Positions 18,470-26,898 of a DNA stretch of 64,000 bases are shown piece after piece; positions within the stretch are counted from its first letter, which is position 1; each line of letters begins with the position of its first letter. The position numbers were made by a program, and so were the translations under genes. The stretch spans positions 1,346,829 to 1,410,828 of the forward strand of contig NZ_BAABJI010000001.1 in NCBI RefSeq assembly GCF_039543225.1. The letters are read 5' to 3'. The notes beneath the pieces were generated by a model. That model worked only from the letters and a program-made list of their open reading frames with translations, did no database searches and had not been told where the DNA came from. This DNA is from Mucilaginibacter defluvii (GTDB lineage: Bacteria > Bacteroidota > Bacteroidia > Sphingobacteriales > Sphingobacteriaceae).

Positions 18470-18844
18470 TTACTTGAAAAAAAGTTCTACGGCCGGTTTG
18501 AAATGGGGATCGCGATGCCGCTGCATGACGACGTATTGGTTCAGCGCGTAGGCGGTGAACCGGGCGGTACAGCCATCGAAGAGCTCATCGGCGAATACCT
18601 TTCCTTTCTGATATAACTTCTCCGGGTAGCGCGCCATTTTGGCCTGCACATCCGCAGCCAGCTCGAACCAGAGTTCGGCACTGACATGCGGGTCGTTCCA
18701 GTTGGCGATCAAACTTTCCTGTTCGTTGAGCACGGTCTCGGTCAATTCATTCAGGTAGCCCAGGAACTCCGGGATCTCTGTCCGCAGCAGCCGGTGCAAC
18801 AGTCTTGCTTTCTGGACGTTCGTCATTAACGCTAATGTTTTCAT
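18470..18844 (-). CDS. Hypothetical alpha-helical soluble protein
   Basis: 124 residues, predicted mostly helical, no signal peptide. Visible: MTNVQKARLLHRLLRTEIPEF, a Glu-rich middle (LNELTETVLNEQESL), an aromatic/acidic patch (WNDPHVSAELWFELA) and C-terminal RHRDPHFKPAVELFFK. No catalytic motif recognised. It sits 26 bases after the DUF1345 stop on the same strand, consistent with co-transcription. Confidence 0.6.
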   Translation of the reverse strand: MKTLALMTNVQKARLLHRLLRTEIPEFLGYLNELTETVLNEQESLIANWNDPHVSAELWFELAADVQAKMARYPEKLYQKGKVFADELFDGCTARFTAYALNQYVVMQRHRDPHFKPAVELFFK

Positions 18845-18870
18845 TGCCTTTCGTTCATCTTGACCGTTGT

Positions 18871-19554
18871 TTATTGCTGGGCGATGCCCGATACCATATT
18901 AATGCTGAGCGCCACGATGACCGTGTTGAACGCGAAAGAGAGCAGTCCGTGCAGCAATACGACCCGCCGGATCTTTTTGGAAGTGATGGCCACATCGGAA
19001 ACCTGAAAGGTCGTACCGATCACAAAAGAGAAATAGGTAAAATCGAAATAATCAGGGGCTTCTTCCTCTGGAAATACCAGCCCGCCGGTCGTATCCCGAT
19101 GTTGGCGGCTGCCTGAATAATAGAGGTGCGCGTACCGGAAAACAAAGTTGGTATGGATCAGCAGCCAGGCACCGAATACCGAAGCGATGGCCAGCAGGAT
19201 GTGACCCGTCAGGCCATCTTTGCCAAAACCTTTGATCGAGCTCATCAGGATCGCCAGTGCAAGGAAACATACACTGGTCGCGACCAGCATAAATACGGAG
19301 ATGACCGCGCGGCCGGTGTCCTGTTTCCGTGCGGTCTCCCGGATCTGGTCCGCACTGCAGGCTGTAATGGTCAGCCAGCTGAACAAAAGATGCGTTGAGC
19401 AGAACCCCAGCCAGGTAAGCATCCAGTGCGCGGATGGTACAAAGTTGTTCATCGTCGTCAGGAACAAGATGATAGAAACGACGATGGATATATATAGCCG
19501 GGCCCGGCTGTCCAGGCCCAGGAGCTTTTTCGGCAGGTCAATAATGAATTTCAT
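18871..19554 (-). CDS. DUF1345 family membrane protein
   Basis: About 227 residues from the ATG at 19554 (MKFIIDLPKKLLGLDSRARLY); the longer frame to 19812 lacks sense as a leader. Four to five helices, the loop YFDFTYFSFVIGTTFQVSDV followed by ITSKKIRRVVLLHGLLSFAFNTVIVALSIN, a hallmark of DUF1345: the F(T/S)YFSF...G.T.Q.SDV block resembles the pore loop of ion channels. Function is not established. Near bestrophin and PAP2 genes on the same strand, it may belong to an ion-homeostasis set. Confidence 0.8.
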   Translation of the reverse strand: MKFIIDLPKKLLGLDSRARLYISIVVSIILFLTTMNNFVPSAHWMLTWLGFCSTHLLFSWLTITACSADQIRETARKQDTGRAVISVFMLVATSVCFLALAILMSSIKGFGKDGLTGHILLAIASVFGAWLLIHTNFVFRYAHLYYSGSRQHRDTTGGLVFPEEEAPDYFDFTYFSFVIGTTFQVSDVAITSKKIRRVVLLHGLLSFAFNTVIVALSINMVSGIAQQ

Positions 19555-19588
19555 GATCAAATAGTTAAAGCTTGTCGGGAATTGGAGA

Positions 19589-20389
19589 TCAGAATGTGGC
19601 GGTGAACAGGATACCGGGAGTGCCATACCGAAAGGATGGCAGCAGCAGGGCCTTGTTCTTCCCTTCCTTAGCCCGGAACAATTTCTTGCGGATAGCCGGA
19701 TAGATGTAATAGGCGGTTTTGGTGGCGATGATGCCGAAACCCGCGCCTGCAATGATGTCGCTGAACCAGTGCTTGTCATTATAAATGCGCATGACAGCGG
19801 TGGTCGTGGCAAAGGAATAAGCCATCACGCCATACCAGGGCGATCGCCCGGAAAATTCCTGGGCCATAAATTCCGCGGAGGTAAAAGCATTACCGGCATG
19901 TCCGGATGGCCAGGAGTACCGGTTGGAGCCGTCCGGCCGGAGCCGCCCCGTCGCGGCTTTGAGCCCGGCTGTTGCAGCGTAAAAGATCGCTTCTGACATG
20001 ACCAGTAATATGGTCCGGTCAATGAAGGTGTTCTTGCCCTGTACACCGGCGAAATTGAGCGCATAGACACCCACGGTCGGGGCGAATTGCAGGTAATTAT
20101 CTATGGTAGACCGGAAATTCGGATAATGCTGTGTCATCTCATTATGGATGCTGTGGTCCACCTGCCGGATGGGCGGCAAGGCAAAGGACAAAGCACCATA
20201 ACTGATAAAGGCCGCCGGTACGATAAAGGCCCTGAACTTGCTTTTTAAAGGTTTTACACTATCGGGCAGGACGGTGAGGCTACGGGCGGTATCGATCTTT
20301 GCGGTATCCGGCCGTACCTGTGCGGACGCGATGCCAAAGGGCAGCGACAGGAAAAGGATGCAGGACATCCCACGAATTATCAAATTCAT
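19589..20389 (-). CDS. PAP2-superfamily membrane phosphatase
   Basis: 266 residues with an N-terminal signal peptide (MSCILFLSLPFGIASAQ). The three PAP2 motifs are visible: KAATGRLRP (motif 1), SWPSGHAGNAF (motif 2, PSGH) and RIYNDKHWFSD (motif 3, with H and D in place). The protein is therefore a lipid-phosphate or undecaprenyl-pyrophosphate type phosphatase acting on the periplasmic face. A Pro/Val-rich stretch after the signal suggests an extra periplasmic segment. Substrate cannot be told. It lies upstream of DUF1345 on the same strand with 34 bases between, so co-transcription is likely. Confidence 0.88.
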   Translation of the reverse strand: MNLIIRGMSCILFLSLPFGIASAQVRPDTAKIDTARSLTVLPDSVKPLKSKFRAFIVPAAFISYGALSFALPPIRQVDHSIHNEMTQHYPNFRSTIDNYLQFAPTVGVYALNFAGVQGKNTFIDRTILLVMSEAIFYAATAGLKAATGRLRPDGSNRYSWPSGHAGNAFTSAEFMAQEFSGRSPWYGVMAYSFATTTAVMRIYNDKHWFSDIIAGAGFGIIATKTAYYIYPAIRKKLFRAKEGKNKALLLPSFRYGTPGILFTATF

Positions 20390-20450
20390 TAAAAATGGTT
20401 TTTAGGATAAAAACTGAACGATTCATACAAGTTGGGGCTGTATGCTGCGA

Positions 20451-20846
20451 TCAGATCCTAAAAACCCTCATTTCTAAGTAATGCCAGAAATACAGGAAAG
20501 GCCAAATGCGGTCCTGATAACGCAACGCTCCATATTTTTCTGATAAAGGTTTGAAGCGGCTGAAAAGCCAGTGAAAGCTGGCGATACCTGTGATCGGTCT
20601 GCTGATCTGGTCCGTTAGTGTGCGTACCTCCCTGTGCTCGGCTGAACGGTGTTTTTTTCCTGTTGAAGGATCGTGCATCCGGTCATTGCAGGCAGTCTTT
20701 GCATGTTCCCGCCCGGGCTTCGTCGGCATTTGATGCCCGAAGGTCTCACAAACAACGCGCATGCCGCTGGTAAAGGCGCAGCCCAGGTCACCAGCCGTGA
20801 CCAGCAGGTAAAGTAACCCGGCCGCGATCGCGAGCACGGGTCTCAT
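20451..20846 (-). CDS. Small exported protein of unknown function
   Basis: About 131 residues from the ATG at 20846 (MRPVLAIAAGLLYLLVTAG, signal peptide); an alternative ATG at 20870 adds eight charged residues. The mature part has a Cys, a His/Lys-rich middle (GREHAKTACNDRMHDPSTGKKHRSAEHRE) that could bind metal, and an aromatic C-terminus (WPFLYFWHYLEMRVFRI). Similar layout to the protein at 17732-18124. No family recognised. Confidence 0.5.
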   Translation of the reverse strand: MRPVLAIAAGLLYLLVTAGDLGCAFTSGMRVVCETFGHQMPTKPGREHAKTACNDRMHDPSTGKKHRSAEHREVRTLTDQISRPITGIASFHWLFSRFKPLSEKYGALRYQDRIWPFLYFWHYLEMRVFRI

Positions 20847-20892
20847 TTCAAGGTCGCCTTTCTTCCACATCAGCTATACGTCGTTTTAGCGG

Positions 20893-21783
20893 TCACAGGA
20901 TATAATAGATCGCTGGTTGTTCCGGTTTGGGTGTTACGACATCGCCGTCGACCATCTCCCGGATATTGCTTTCGATGGTCCGGCTCAGGGTCGTGGTCGG
21001 CGTGTCGGTCGGCCTGTTCTCGAAAGGGTCCTGCATCAGGATCGAGGTCTTCTCGATACAGATGAAGAGGGCCGGGATCATGAAGGTCAGCATGATCTCC
21101 ACCAGTTTTGACTTATCCTCCAGTCCAAATGGCAGCAGGCTCATCAATACATAGATGAGGAAGTGGATCATCACGCTGTAAGACCTGGGAAAGACCGTGT
21201 TCTTGATACGTTCGCATTTACCCATTGCATCGCATAGGCGGGTGATGGTGCTGTCGATCTGAACCTGCTTGTTGGCATCCAGTTCAAACTCCGCTGCCGC
21301 TTTGGCGAGGGTACGGCTGTGCTGGCTCAGCAAGTGGTTGGGCAGGTTCAGCGTACTGATCGCATGCTTATCCATGTAGTCTTTGACCGTCCCGGTCCAG
21401 GGCTGTTTGCGAAGGCCTTGCGAAAGGGCGTGGCACCAGAGGATCTGCTGTTCGGCGAACTGCCTGATGTAGCCGAGCCCCGCGGCGTTCTCCGGCAGGA
21501 ACAGCTGGACTTGCCGGATGAGGGTCCGGCTATCGTTCACGATAGCACCCCAGACGGTTCTGGCTTCCCACCAGCGCTCATAGGACTGGGAGGTCCGGAA
21601 AGCCAGCAATAAAGATAGTAAGGTGCCTATAAATGCCGACACGGCCAGCGGGATCGTGATCGACTTGAAGATCCAGAAATGATCAAAAGTACCGGCGAGC
21701 ACCGCATATACGGCGATGGCCACCAGATCGTACTTGATCAGGTTCAGAAAATAAAAAACAGATAGTCTCTTGTTCAGTAGCAT
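20893..21783 (-). CDS. Bestrophin-family ion channel
   Basis: About 296 residues from ATG 21783 (MLLNKRLSVFYF, like family N-termini); ATG 21825 is also possible. Visible hallmarks: an N-terminal helix pair, the conserved SQSYERWWEARTVWGAIVNDS block (about residues 65-85 in this numbering), later SVMIHFLIYVLMSLLPFGLED and the C-terminal DPFENRPTDTP loop that lines the cytoplasmic gate in bacterial bestrophins. Bacterial members conduct cations (KpBest) or anions in pentamers. It is a stand-alone gene between two secreted-protein genes; no regulator is visible. Confidence 0.88.
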   Translation of the reverse strand: MLLNKRLSVFYFLNLIKYDLVAIAVYAVLAGTFDHFWIFKSITIPLAVSAFIGTLLSLLLAFRTSQSYERWWEARTVWGAIVNDSRTLIRQVQLFLPENAAGLGYIRQFAEQQILWCHALSQGLRKQPWTGTVKDYMDKHAISTLNLPNHLLSQHSRTLAKAAAEFELDANKQVQIDSTITRLCDAMGKCERIKNTVFPRSYSVMIHFLIYVLMSLLPFGLEDKSKLVEIMLTFMIPALFICIEKTSILMQDPFENRPTDTPTTTLSRTIESNIREMVDGDVVTPKPEQPAIYYIL

Positions 21784-21868
21784 AAACGCTTTCTTTTTAT
21801 GAATGGGATAACTGAAAATAGTCATATATCAAATGTAACAGGCCTTCTTGCAACTGTTAGCCGGTGTG

Positions 21869-22903
21869 TCACAGGTCCGGCCGGAGCCGCAGCAGCGTTC
21901 TTCTGCCAAGATCATAGGTGATCCGGAATGCTTGCTGGTTGCTGCCTGCACCCTGTGGGCTTTGGTGAAAACTAAAAATGAACTGTCCTTTGATGCCCCG
22001 GAACAAGAACGGCGTAAAGATCACATCCAGCCGGTTATAGAAACGCTGTGAAAAATACCGGTCACCATGGATCAGGTTATGTCCTTCTCCCTGGTAGAAT
22101 TCATCGAACAAGGCGAACCGTCTGTAGGCAAGATAAGCGCTGGCAACAAAGCCTTTGGGTGTCCGCCAGCCGCCAAGTCCACGGGTCCGTTCGAACGAGA
22201 ACATACCGCCCGCTTCCAGGCTCAGGGAGTCGAGGAAATGTTGTTTTCGAGAAAGATCAAGACCTATCCTGAACTGGGCTGCACCATTATCTGACAACCG
22301 GTCGTCAGGTCTCAGCACGGCGGCCCCGGCATCATGGAACATATAGACGAAATATTTACCGAAGATCACTCCATCGTCGCCGGGCGCGAGACCGCCGGAA
22401 CTGCCGAACAGGAACTGTTCGCGGTCTGTGGCGGTCTGACGGCTCATCCAGTCGATAAATACCGTAGTAGTGAAACGCCCGTGCTGATAACGGGCGAGCA
22501 GGCCTTCGACATTCGGCCGGAAGTAACGCAACGTGTCATTGAGCAATGCCCTGGGAAAATCGCTGACCAGACCTTCGCGCGGAAAAGCGCCGGCGTTGAA
22601 CTGCCAGCGCTGACCGGTATACTGATAGTACATGACCGGATCGATCTTCCCGAAGAAGGGCCGGGCACCAAACTCATGCAAACCATTCAGGCCGGCAACA
22701 AAACGGTTGTTGCTGTCCAGATGCAGACCAAGGTCGAACGCGAAACGGGTGCCGGAATAAGTCCTCGAGCGGTTCGCATAACCTTTATATTCCCGGTTAT
22801 CAAAAAAGCCCAGGGCGTTGAAGCCTAAATCCAGGGCCTGTGCGCTGGCGAGCTGGGACGAACACAGCCCGAGAAACAATAACAATGCGGATCTATACGA
22901 CAT
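21869..22903 (-). CDS. Outer-membrane beta-barrel protein, function unknown
   Basis: 344 residues. Signal peptide MSYRSALLLFLGLCSSQLASAQ. The rest is a run of short amphipathic strands with alternating aromatic and Gly/Asn residues (FAFDLGLHLDSNNRFVAGLNGLHEFG, YYQYTGQRWQFNAGAF) typical of a barrel, ending TLLRLRPDL. No plug or periplasmic domain. Probably a porin-like or OMP protein; no specific family recognised. Convergent with nothing and 43 bases after the bestrophin start, on the same strand. Confidence 0.65.
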   Translation of the reverse strand: MSYRSALLLFLGLCSSQLASAQALDLGFNALGFFDNREYKGYANRSRTYSGTRFAFDLGLHLDSNNRFVAGLNGLHEFGARPFFGKIDPVMYYQYTGQRWQFNAGAFPREGLVSDFPRALLNDTLRYFRPNVEGLLARYQHGRFTTTVFIDWMSRQTATDREQFLFGSSGGLAPGDDGVIFGKYFVYMFHDAGAAVLRPDDRLSDNGAAQFRIGLDLSRKQHFLDSLSLEAGGMFSFERTRGLGGWRTPKGFVASAYLAYRRFALFDEFYQGEGHNLIHGDRYFSQRFYNRLDVIFTPFLFRGIKGQFIFSFHQSPQGAGSNQQAFRITYDLGRRTLLRLRPDL

Positions 22904-23040
22904 ATCGGCCGTTTAATCGTAAAAAAATAGCAAGATTTGACAGTCAGGGTGACGGGGACGTAAGCGAAAGCACATGATCGGCCGTTGAGGCCGTGATCAA
23001 CCACGTGGAGGCCAGCATCTACGGGCCGTTAAGATCAAAT

Positions 23041-23361
23041 TTACGCCCGCTCGTTGAGCTTAGGCGGTTGCCAGACATTGATCGCACGGTGAACAGGGAC
23101 TTCCATCACCGCTGCATAATATACCCGTGAAGCCCGGGTTAATTGGGGAAGGGACATTGTTCGGAACTGGATGAGGGAAAAGATACAGCAGCAATTGCAA
23201 CCGCATGAGGGCGGGCACTGGTCCTGGTGCTGGGTCTTTTTGTCTTTTTGCAGCGAAGCCATGGCAGAAACCGCCGGCGTTTGAACCGGGATACCGTCAT
23301 TGCAGATCTCCAGGTCCAGGACCAGGAAAAAAGCCGCCAGCAGAAAACACAGATATCTCAT
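23041..23361 (-). CDS. Small exported Cys-rich protein (DUF6660-like)
   Basis: About 107 residues from ATG 23361 (MRYLCFLLAAFFLVLDLEIC, signal peptide); ATG 23367 is equally possible. The mature region has a His/Gln-rich linker followed by DQCPPSCGCNCCCIFS, six Cys in a short stretch, then SRVYYAAVMEVPVHRAINVWQPPKLNE, a conserved-looking tail. This resembles small Bacteroidota proteins found next to metal efflux and TonB genes (DUF6660-like), suggesting metal binding in the periplasm. The family label rests on memory of the layout, not a search. Confidence 0.6.
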   Translation of the reverse strand: MRYLCFLLAAFFLVLDLEICNDGIPVQTPAVSAMASLQKDKKTQHQDQCPPSCGCNCCCIFSLIQFRTMSLPQLTRASRVYYAAVMEVPVHRAINVWQPPKLNERA

Positions 23362-23659
23362 TATCATTACCTGAGGCGAATTTAGTAAAGATTTTCGGAT
23401 CCTGTCTGAACAAAAGACAGTTCCCCGGGAGCGCATGGTTTGAATATAGCCTGTAGGTTTAAAATATCTGTTGGTCTTTTCCTCGTTCCCAACTCATATC
23501 CCTCGGACGATGAGGGAAAATGGATCGATCCCTTAGTTGAACCAGTATAACAAACCGATCGCCCCACATGGATCGGGCGGCCATTTGATCTGTTCGGTAT
23601 CATGGGTCTGCCAAAACTTAAGCGTCATTCAGCCAGGTTCAGTGTCGTTTTGACCGGCA

Positions 23660-24886
23660 TCAAAAATAACTGGAGAGACCGATCTGAAACCCGCCTGTCT
23701 TCGCTGGCGGATTCCCCAACAGGTCGGTCTGCCTGACGATCTTATAATTGATCCTGAACACGGTCTGCGCCCCCGGACGCCAGCTCAACCCGGGTGTCAA
23801 ACCCCAGAGCTGATCGCCAATGCGGTCGCCGGTCTCCCGGAACCGGCCGGTATTCCAGTCCACATATTCTGCCCGCAAGGCTAGGTTAATGACCGAGCGT
23901 GGCATGCCGGCGACCGTTCCGCGATAGACCGGCCTTACCAGATCGATGAAGCCACCTTGCTGACGACGGCCGTATTGCTGGGTATAGGTCTCTGCTACAT
24001 CGACCAGGACCCAGGCCCACTCGGTAGTGATATACGTGTCCAATGGGCGGATATGTGTATTCATATCTACCGCGAATACATCCACACGACGCTTCTTGTC
24101 CAGCGGCAGGCCGTCCTCCCGGAACTTGTTATAAACCCCGCCCATATAAGAGAGGCCGATCTCAGCAAGGCCTTGCTTTTTGATCGCCGTTTTCAGCGTG
24201 ATGAGCGGAACACCATTATAACTTTCCTCGAACCTGTTGGGATCCAGTTTGGCGGCAGGCAGGGAGGTCCGCCCGGACTGGTTATTGATGATCCGGTCAT
24301 TGAAACCATTGGTCAGATACGCTTCATAAGCGAGTACCCAGTCCCGCCGGAAGGCTTTGCCATAGATACCGAAACCGGCATTGCTCCAGGTGGCCGGCAG
24401 CATTTCGGTGGCCGATACGGGCCGGTCAACGAACTCCCATTTCGGGCCATCGTGGTTCTGGTTAAATGCCCCGATCGGGTTCAGTACGATGCCGCCGCGT
24501 AAGTTCAATAAGGGATGCAGTTCCAGGTCCACGGCTGCGAACTCGATACCGATCTCCTTTGCGCCGTCCTCGAACTCGATCTCGGACAGGAACTTGATGC
24601 GCTCATAGATCGTGGAAGCGACGAATAAGGTGAACCGCCGCATCTGGAATTGGCTGCCTTCGGTCACGCCATTGGTGCCCAGGTGCTGGTAATTGGCCTC
24701 CGCATAGCCGCCCAGGGTCACCGGCAGTTTCCCGAACGAAAAGAATGGCCGGTCATAGACGGCATCCATATTGAGTTTCAGGCTGCTGGTATCCCGAACG
24801 GTGCGCCGTATCAGGGCGCTGTCGATCTGGGCGTTCGCCTGGAGAACGGCCAGGCTGACCAGGCAAATGAGTATCGTTATTCTCAT
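23660..24886 (-). CDS. OprO/OprP-like porin
   Basis: 408 residues. Signal peptide MRITILICLVSLAVLQANAQ. The family signature is LGGYAEANYQHLG...FQMRRFTLFVASTIYERIKFLSEIEFEDG, followed by VDLELHPLLNLRGGIVLNPIGAFN and barrel strands ending QIGLSSYF with the terminal Phe that outer-membrane proteins need. Members are anion-selective trimeric channels in Pseudomonas; in Bacteroidota the substrate varies. Its ATG overlaps the Rieske gene's stop (ATGA at 24883-24886 on the minus strand), so the porin, the Rieske protein and the DUF1111 protein form one operon. Confidence 0.85.
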   Translation of the reverse strand: MRITILICLVSLAVLQANAQIDSALIRRTVRDTSSLKLNMDAVYDRPFFSFGKLPVTLGGYAEANYQHLGTNGVTEGSQFQMRRFTLFVASTIYERIKFLSEIEFEDGAKEIGIEFAAVDLELHPLLNLRGGIVLNPIGAFNQNHDGPKWEFVDRPVSATEMLPATWSNAGFGIYGKAFRRDWVLAYEAYLTNGFNDRIINNQSGRTSLPAAKLDPNRFEESYNGVPLITLKTAIKKQGLAEIGLSYMGGVYNKFREDGLPLDKKRRVDVFAVDMNTHIRPLDTYITTEWAWVLVDVAETYTQQYGRRQQGGFIDLVRPVYRGTVAGMPRSVINLALRAEYVDWNTGRFRETGDRIGDQLWGLTPGLSWRPGAQTVFRINYKIVRQTDLLGNPPAKTGGFQIGLSSYF

Positions 24887-25314
24887 GTGTTGGGTTTTCT
24901 GAGGTCAATAAAAAGTTCACTATCGCGGAGGGAGACCGGAAATGTACGCAGGGCCCTTGCCGCCGGCCCATCCACCACGTTGCCCAAGTGATCGAAGGCA
25001 CTCCCGTGGGCAGGACAGGTCAATTGGTTCCCGGCCACCTGCAACTCAGCGCCCTGGTGCGAGCATTGCATCCATAAGGCCGTAAAGCTATCCGTGCCGT
25101 TCCTGAACAGGCAGATCGGGAAACGCAGGCTTTCATGCCTGATCACGACATACCGGACCGTATCGCCGCCCGACCCGAACCGGGAAAGCGGTAGCGTGAT
25201 CCCGTCCCTGACCAGCGTACCGGTCACGTAATGGTACGAAGTGCAGCTGCTTGATAAGACCAGGCCGCTCAGGCAGGCGATACAGCCGCCCTTTAAAAAA
25301 TCTCTTCTATCCAT
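24883..25314 (-). CDS. Exported Rieske [2Fe-2S] protein
   Basis: 143 residues. MDRRDFLKGG opens a Tat-like signal (RRDFLK) and the core ends near SSSC, so lipid attachment is possible. The Rieske ligands are in order: C84-x-H86 in MQCSHQGAEL and C100-x-x-H103 in LTCPAHGSAF, giving a full 2Fe-2S site; the extra disulphide Cys of bc1 Rieske proteins are absent, so this is an arsenite-oxidase or ferredoxin-like type. It is translated between a di-haem protein and a porin, 1 base after the DUF1111 stop, suggesting electron passage between the two redox proteins in the periplasm. Confidence 0.88.
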   Translation of the reverse strand: MDRRDFLKGGCIACLSGLVLSSSCTSYHYVTGTLVRDGITLPLSRFGSGGDTVRYVVIRHESLRFPICLFRNGTDSFTALWMQCSHQGAELQVAGNQLTCPAHGSAFDHLGNVVDGPAARALRTFPVSLRDSELFIDLRKPNT

Positions 25315-25315
25315 G

Positions 25316-26500
25316 TTATAGCGATCTTAAGAATTTGAGGATCTTTTGTCGTTCACCGGGGGCTAATGCCTGGTACCGGCCACGGCTGCCGCCGCCCTCG
25401 CCACCGTGAAGCAGGATGGCTTCCTCGATCGACCGGGCCCGCCCGTCGTGCAGCAGGTAATACTGGCCGCCCTGCGACCCGGGTGCCAGTCCCAGTCCCC
25501 ACAGCGGTGGCGTCCGCCATTCAGCGGGTTTGGCGCTGCCCTCCGTATAACCGTCGTTCAAACCGGCACCCATATCATGCAACAACAGGTCGGTGTACGG
25601 CGCGAAACTGACGAAAGACAGGGGGGCGATCGGTGAATGACCGGTCTTTAGTTCCGGCCGGTGGCAGGCACCGCAACCGATGGTCAGGAACAGGGTCTTA
25701 CCGCCAGCCACATCACCGGCCTGCGGGTCCCGTTGCACGGGCGCACGCAAGGTCTTTAAGTAAAAAACGACATCGGCGACCGTCTGGCTGGAGATCTCCG
25801 GGTCGGTCTCCGCGCCGCTATAGGTATCGCGCGGTTCGAATACGGAAGTGATTCCGATGTCCTCATTATAGGCGACGGCGGTCTGGTGCAGCAGGTCATA
25901 GGCAGCCGCCTTCTTTCCGAACCGGCCGATCAGCAATCCGTTCTTGACCATTGTACCGGGCCGTTGTATGACATAAGGCCTGGGGACTATCCAATTCGGC
26001 GCGCCGCTGATACCGTCCCCATCCGTATCCTCGGGATCGGACATGGCCAGGATATCCTGGTCCGTCACGGCATCCAGCAGTCCCAGGCCGGTATTGGCTG
26101 GCGGCGTAAAGCGGGAAAAGGCTACGCCTGGCGGGAGCTGCTCGGGAAAGTAACCCTGTAAAGCGCGGTGTTGCAACTGTGGTCCCCCTGCGTTCAGGTA
26201 ACTACTGCCACTTTCATCGGTCTGGCCAAAACGGGTCAGCGTAGAGAACGGATGCCCTTTGCCGTCACCGGCATGGCAACTACCGCAGGAAGTAGAAACG
26301 AACAGCGGACCGAGACCTGTCTCTTTGGTAAAAATGTCGTCATTAAAGGCGACATCCCCGCGCAGGAACTGCGCATGCTGCGGTCCGGTCAGGCCAGCTA
26401 ACGGGCCGTCCAATACCTCTTCTTCCCCGGGTGCAACGGGCTCAAATTTTGCACAGGCTGTTGTTAGCAGGATAATTATCCATAGTGCGGTCGATCTCAT
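25316..26500 (-). CDS. Di-haem c-type cytochrome, DUF1111 (thiol oxidoreductase-like) lipoprotein
   Basis: 394 residues. Lipoprotein signal MRSTALWIIILLTTAC (Cys16). Two CxxCH haem sites: CGSCH at 72-76 (followed by AGDGKGHPF) and CGACH near 276 (followed by RPELKTGHS). Calcium-type loop DPEDTDGDGISGAPN about 155-170 and the C-terminal EAILLHGGEGGGSRGRYQAL are typical of the DUF1111 family. In iron-uptake loci DUF1111 proteins accompany imelysin-like proteins and porins; here they come with a Rieske protein and a porin. First gene of the operon, with a promoter element just upstream. Confidence 0.88.
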   Translation of the reverse strand: MRSTALWIIILLTTACAKFEPVAPGEEEVLDGPLAGLTGPQHAQFLRGDVAFNDDIFTKETGLGPLFVSTSCGSCHAGDGKGHPFSTLTRFGQTDESGSSYLNAGGPQLQHRALQGYFPEQLPPGVAFSRFTPPANTGLGLLDAVTDQDILAMSDPEDTDGDGISGAPNWIVPRPYVIQRPGTMVKNGLLIGRFGKKAAAYDLLHQTAVAYNEDIGITSVFEPRDTYSGAETDPEISSQTVADVVFYLKTLRAPVQRDPQAGDVAGGKTLFLTIGCGACHRPELKTGHSPIAPLSFVSFAPYTDLLLHDMGAGLNDGYTEGSAKPAEWRTPPLWGLGLAPGSQGGQYYLLHDGRARSIEEAILLHGGEGGGSRGRYQALAPGERQKILKFLRSL

Positions 26501-26898
26501 GATTAGATTTTATGCCAAATCTAAAAATAAAATTAGACAAGACTAAAAATAAAATTATGGTTTGTATAAATAAATAACACCTATGCGACTAATTGCATCG
26601 ACCATCGCGCATAAATGGGCAATTATTACCTTTTTGATCACGCGATCAGCCATGACTGACCAAGCAAAATGTGGCTGCGGATCAAGAATGATAGCAACCG
26701 AATCGATATATAAATTCTACAAGATATTGTTATACCGGAGAAATTTCCGGATATGGACCGTCGATCCGGATCCAGATAGAGCAGTAGAGGAAAGCTCCCC
26801 CGCACGCTTTTTTATCGCGTTGCTCTGACAACATTCAATTGGAACCATGTTCGATGTTAATATTGCGAATTTGCCCGGTCACGAGGAGCCAGCAGAAA
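26501..26898. other. 398-base region between metal cargo and the Avs-like locus
   Basis: It holds the promoter and direct repeat described above (26516-26557) and then about 340 bases without a convincing gene. A possible plus-strand frame 26583-26828 (81 residues) lacks a promoter, shows no recognisable family, and its Cys-Gly-Cys-Gly stretch is not part of a larger motif. Base composition is more AT-rich than on the left. Confidence 0.4.
26516..26557 (-). promoter_or_regulatory. Promoter -7 element and direct-repeat operator of the DUF1111/Rieske/porin operon
   Basis: On the minus strand TAGATTTG (26516-26523) fits TAnnTTTG and lies 15 bases before the ATG at 26500. A 15-base direct repeat, CTAAAAATAAAATTA, occurs at 26521-26535 and 26543-26557, 22 bases apart, that is about two helical turns, overlapping the -7 element and the space upstream. 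This is a typical arrangement for a dimeric regulator on one DNA face. Confidence 0.55.

Noticed and set aside
23368..23659. Minus-strand frames in the 292-base gap
   Set aside because: No leader, no family; the region looks like the promoter of the small Cys-rich gene and the end of the porin.
26583..26828. Plus-strand frame of 81 residues in the gap before the Avs-like locus
   Set aside because: No recognisable family, no promoter, isolated.
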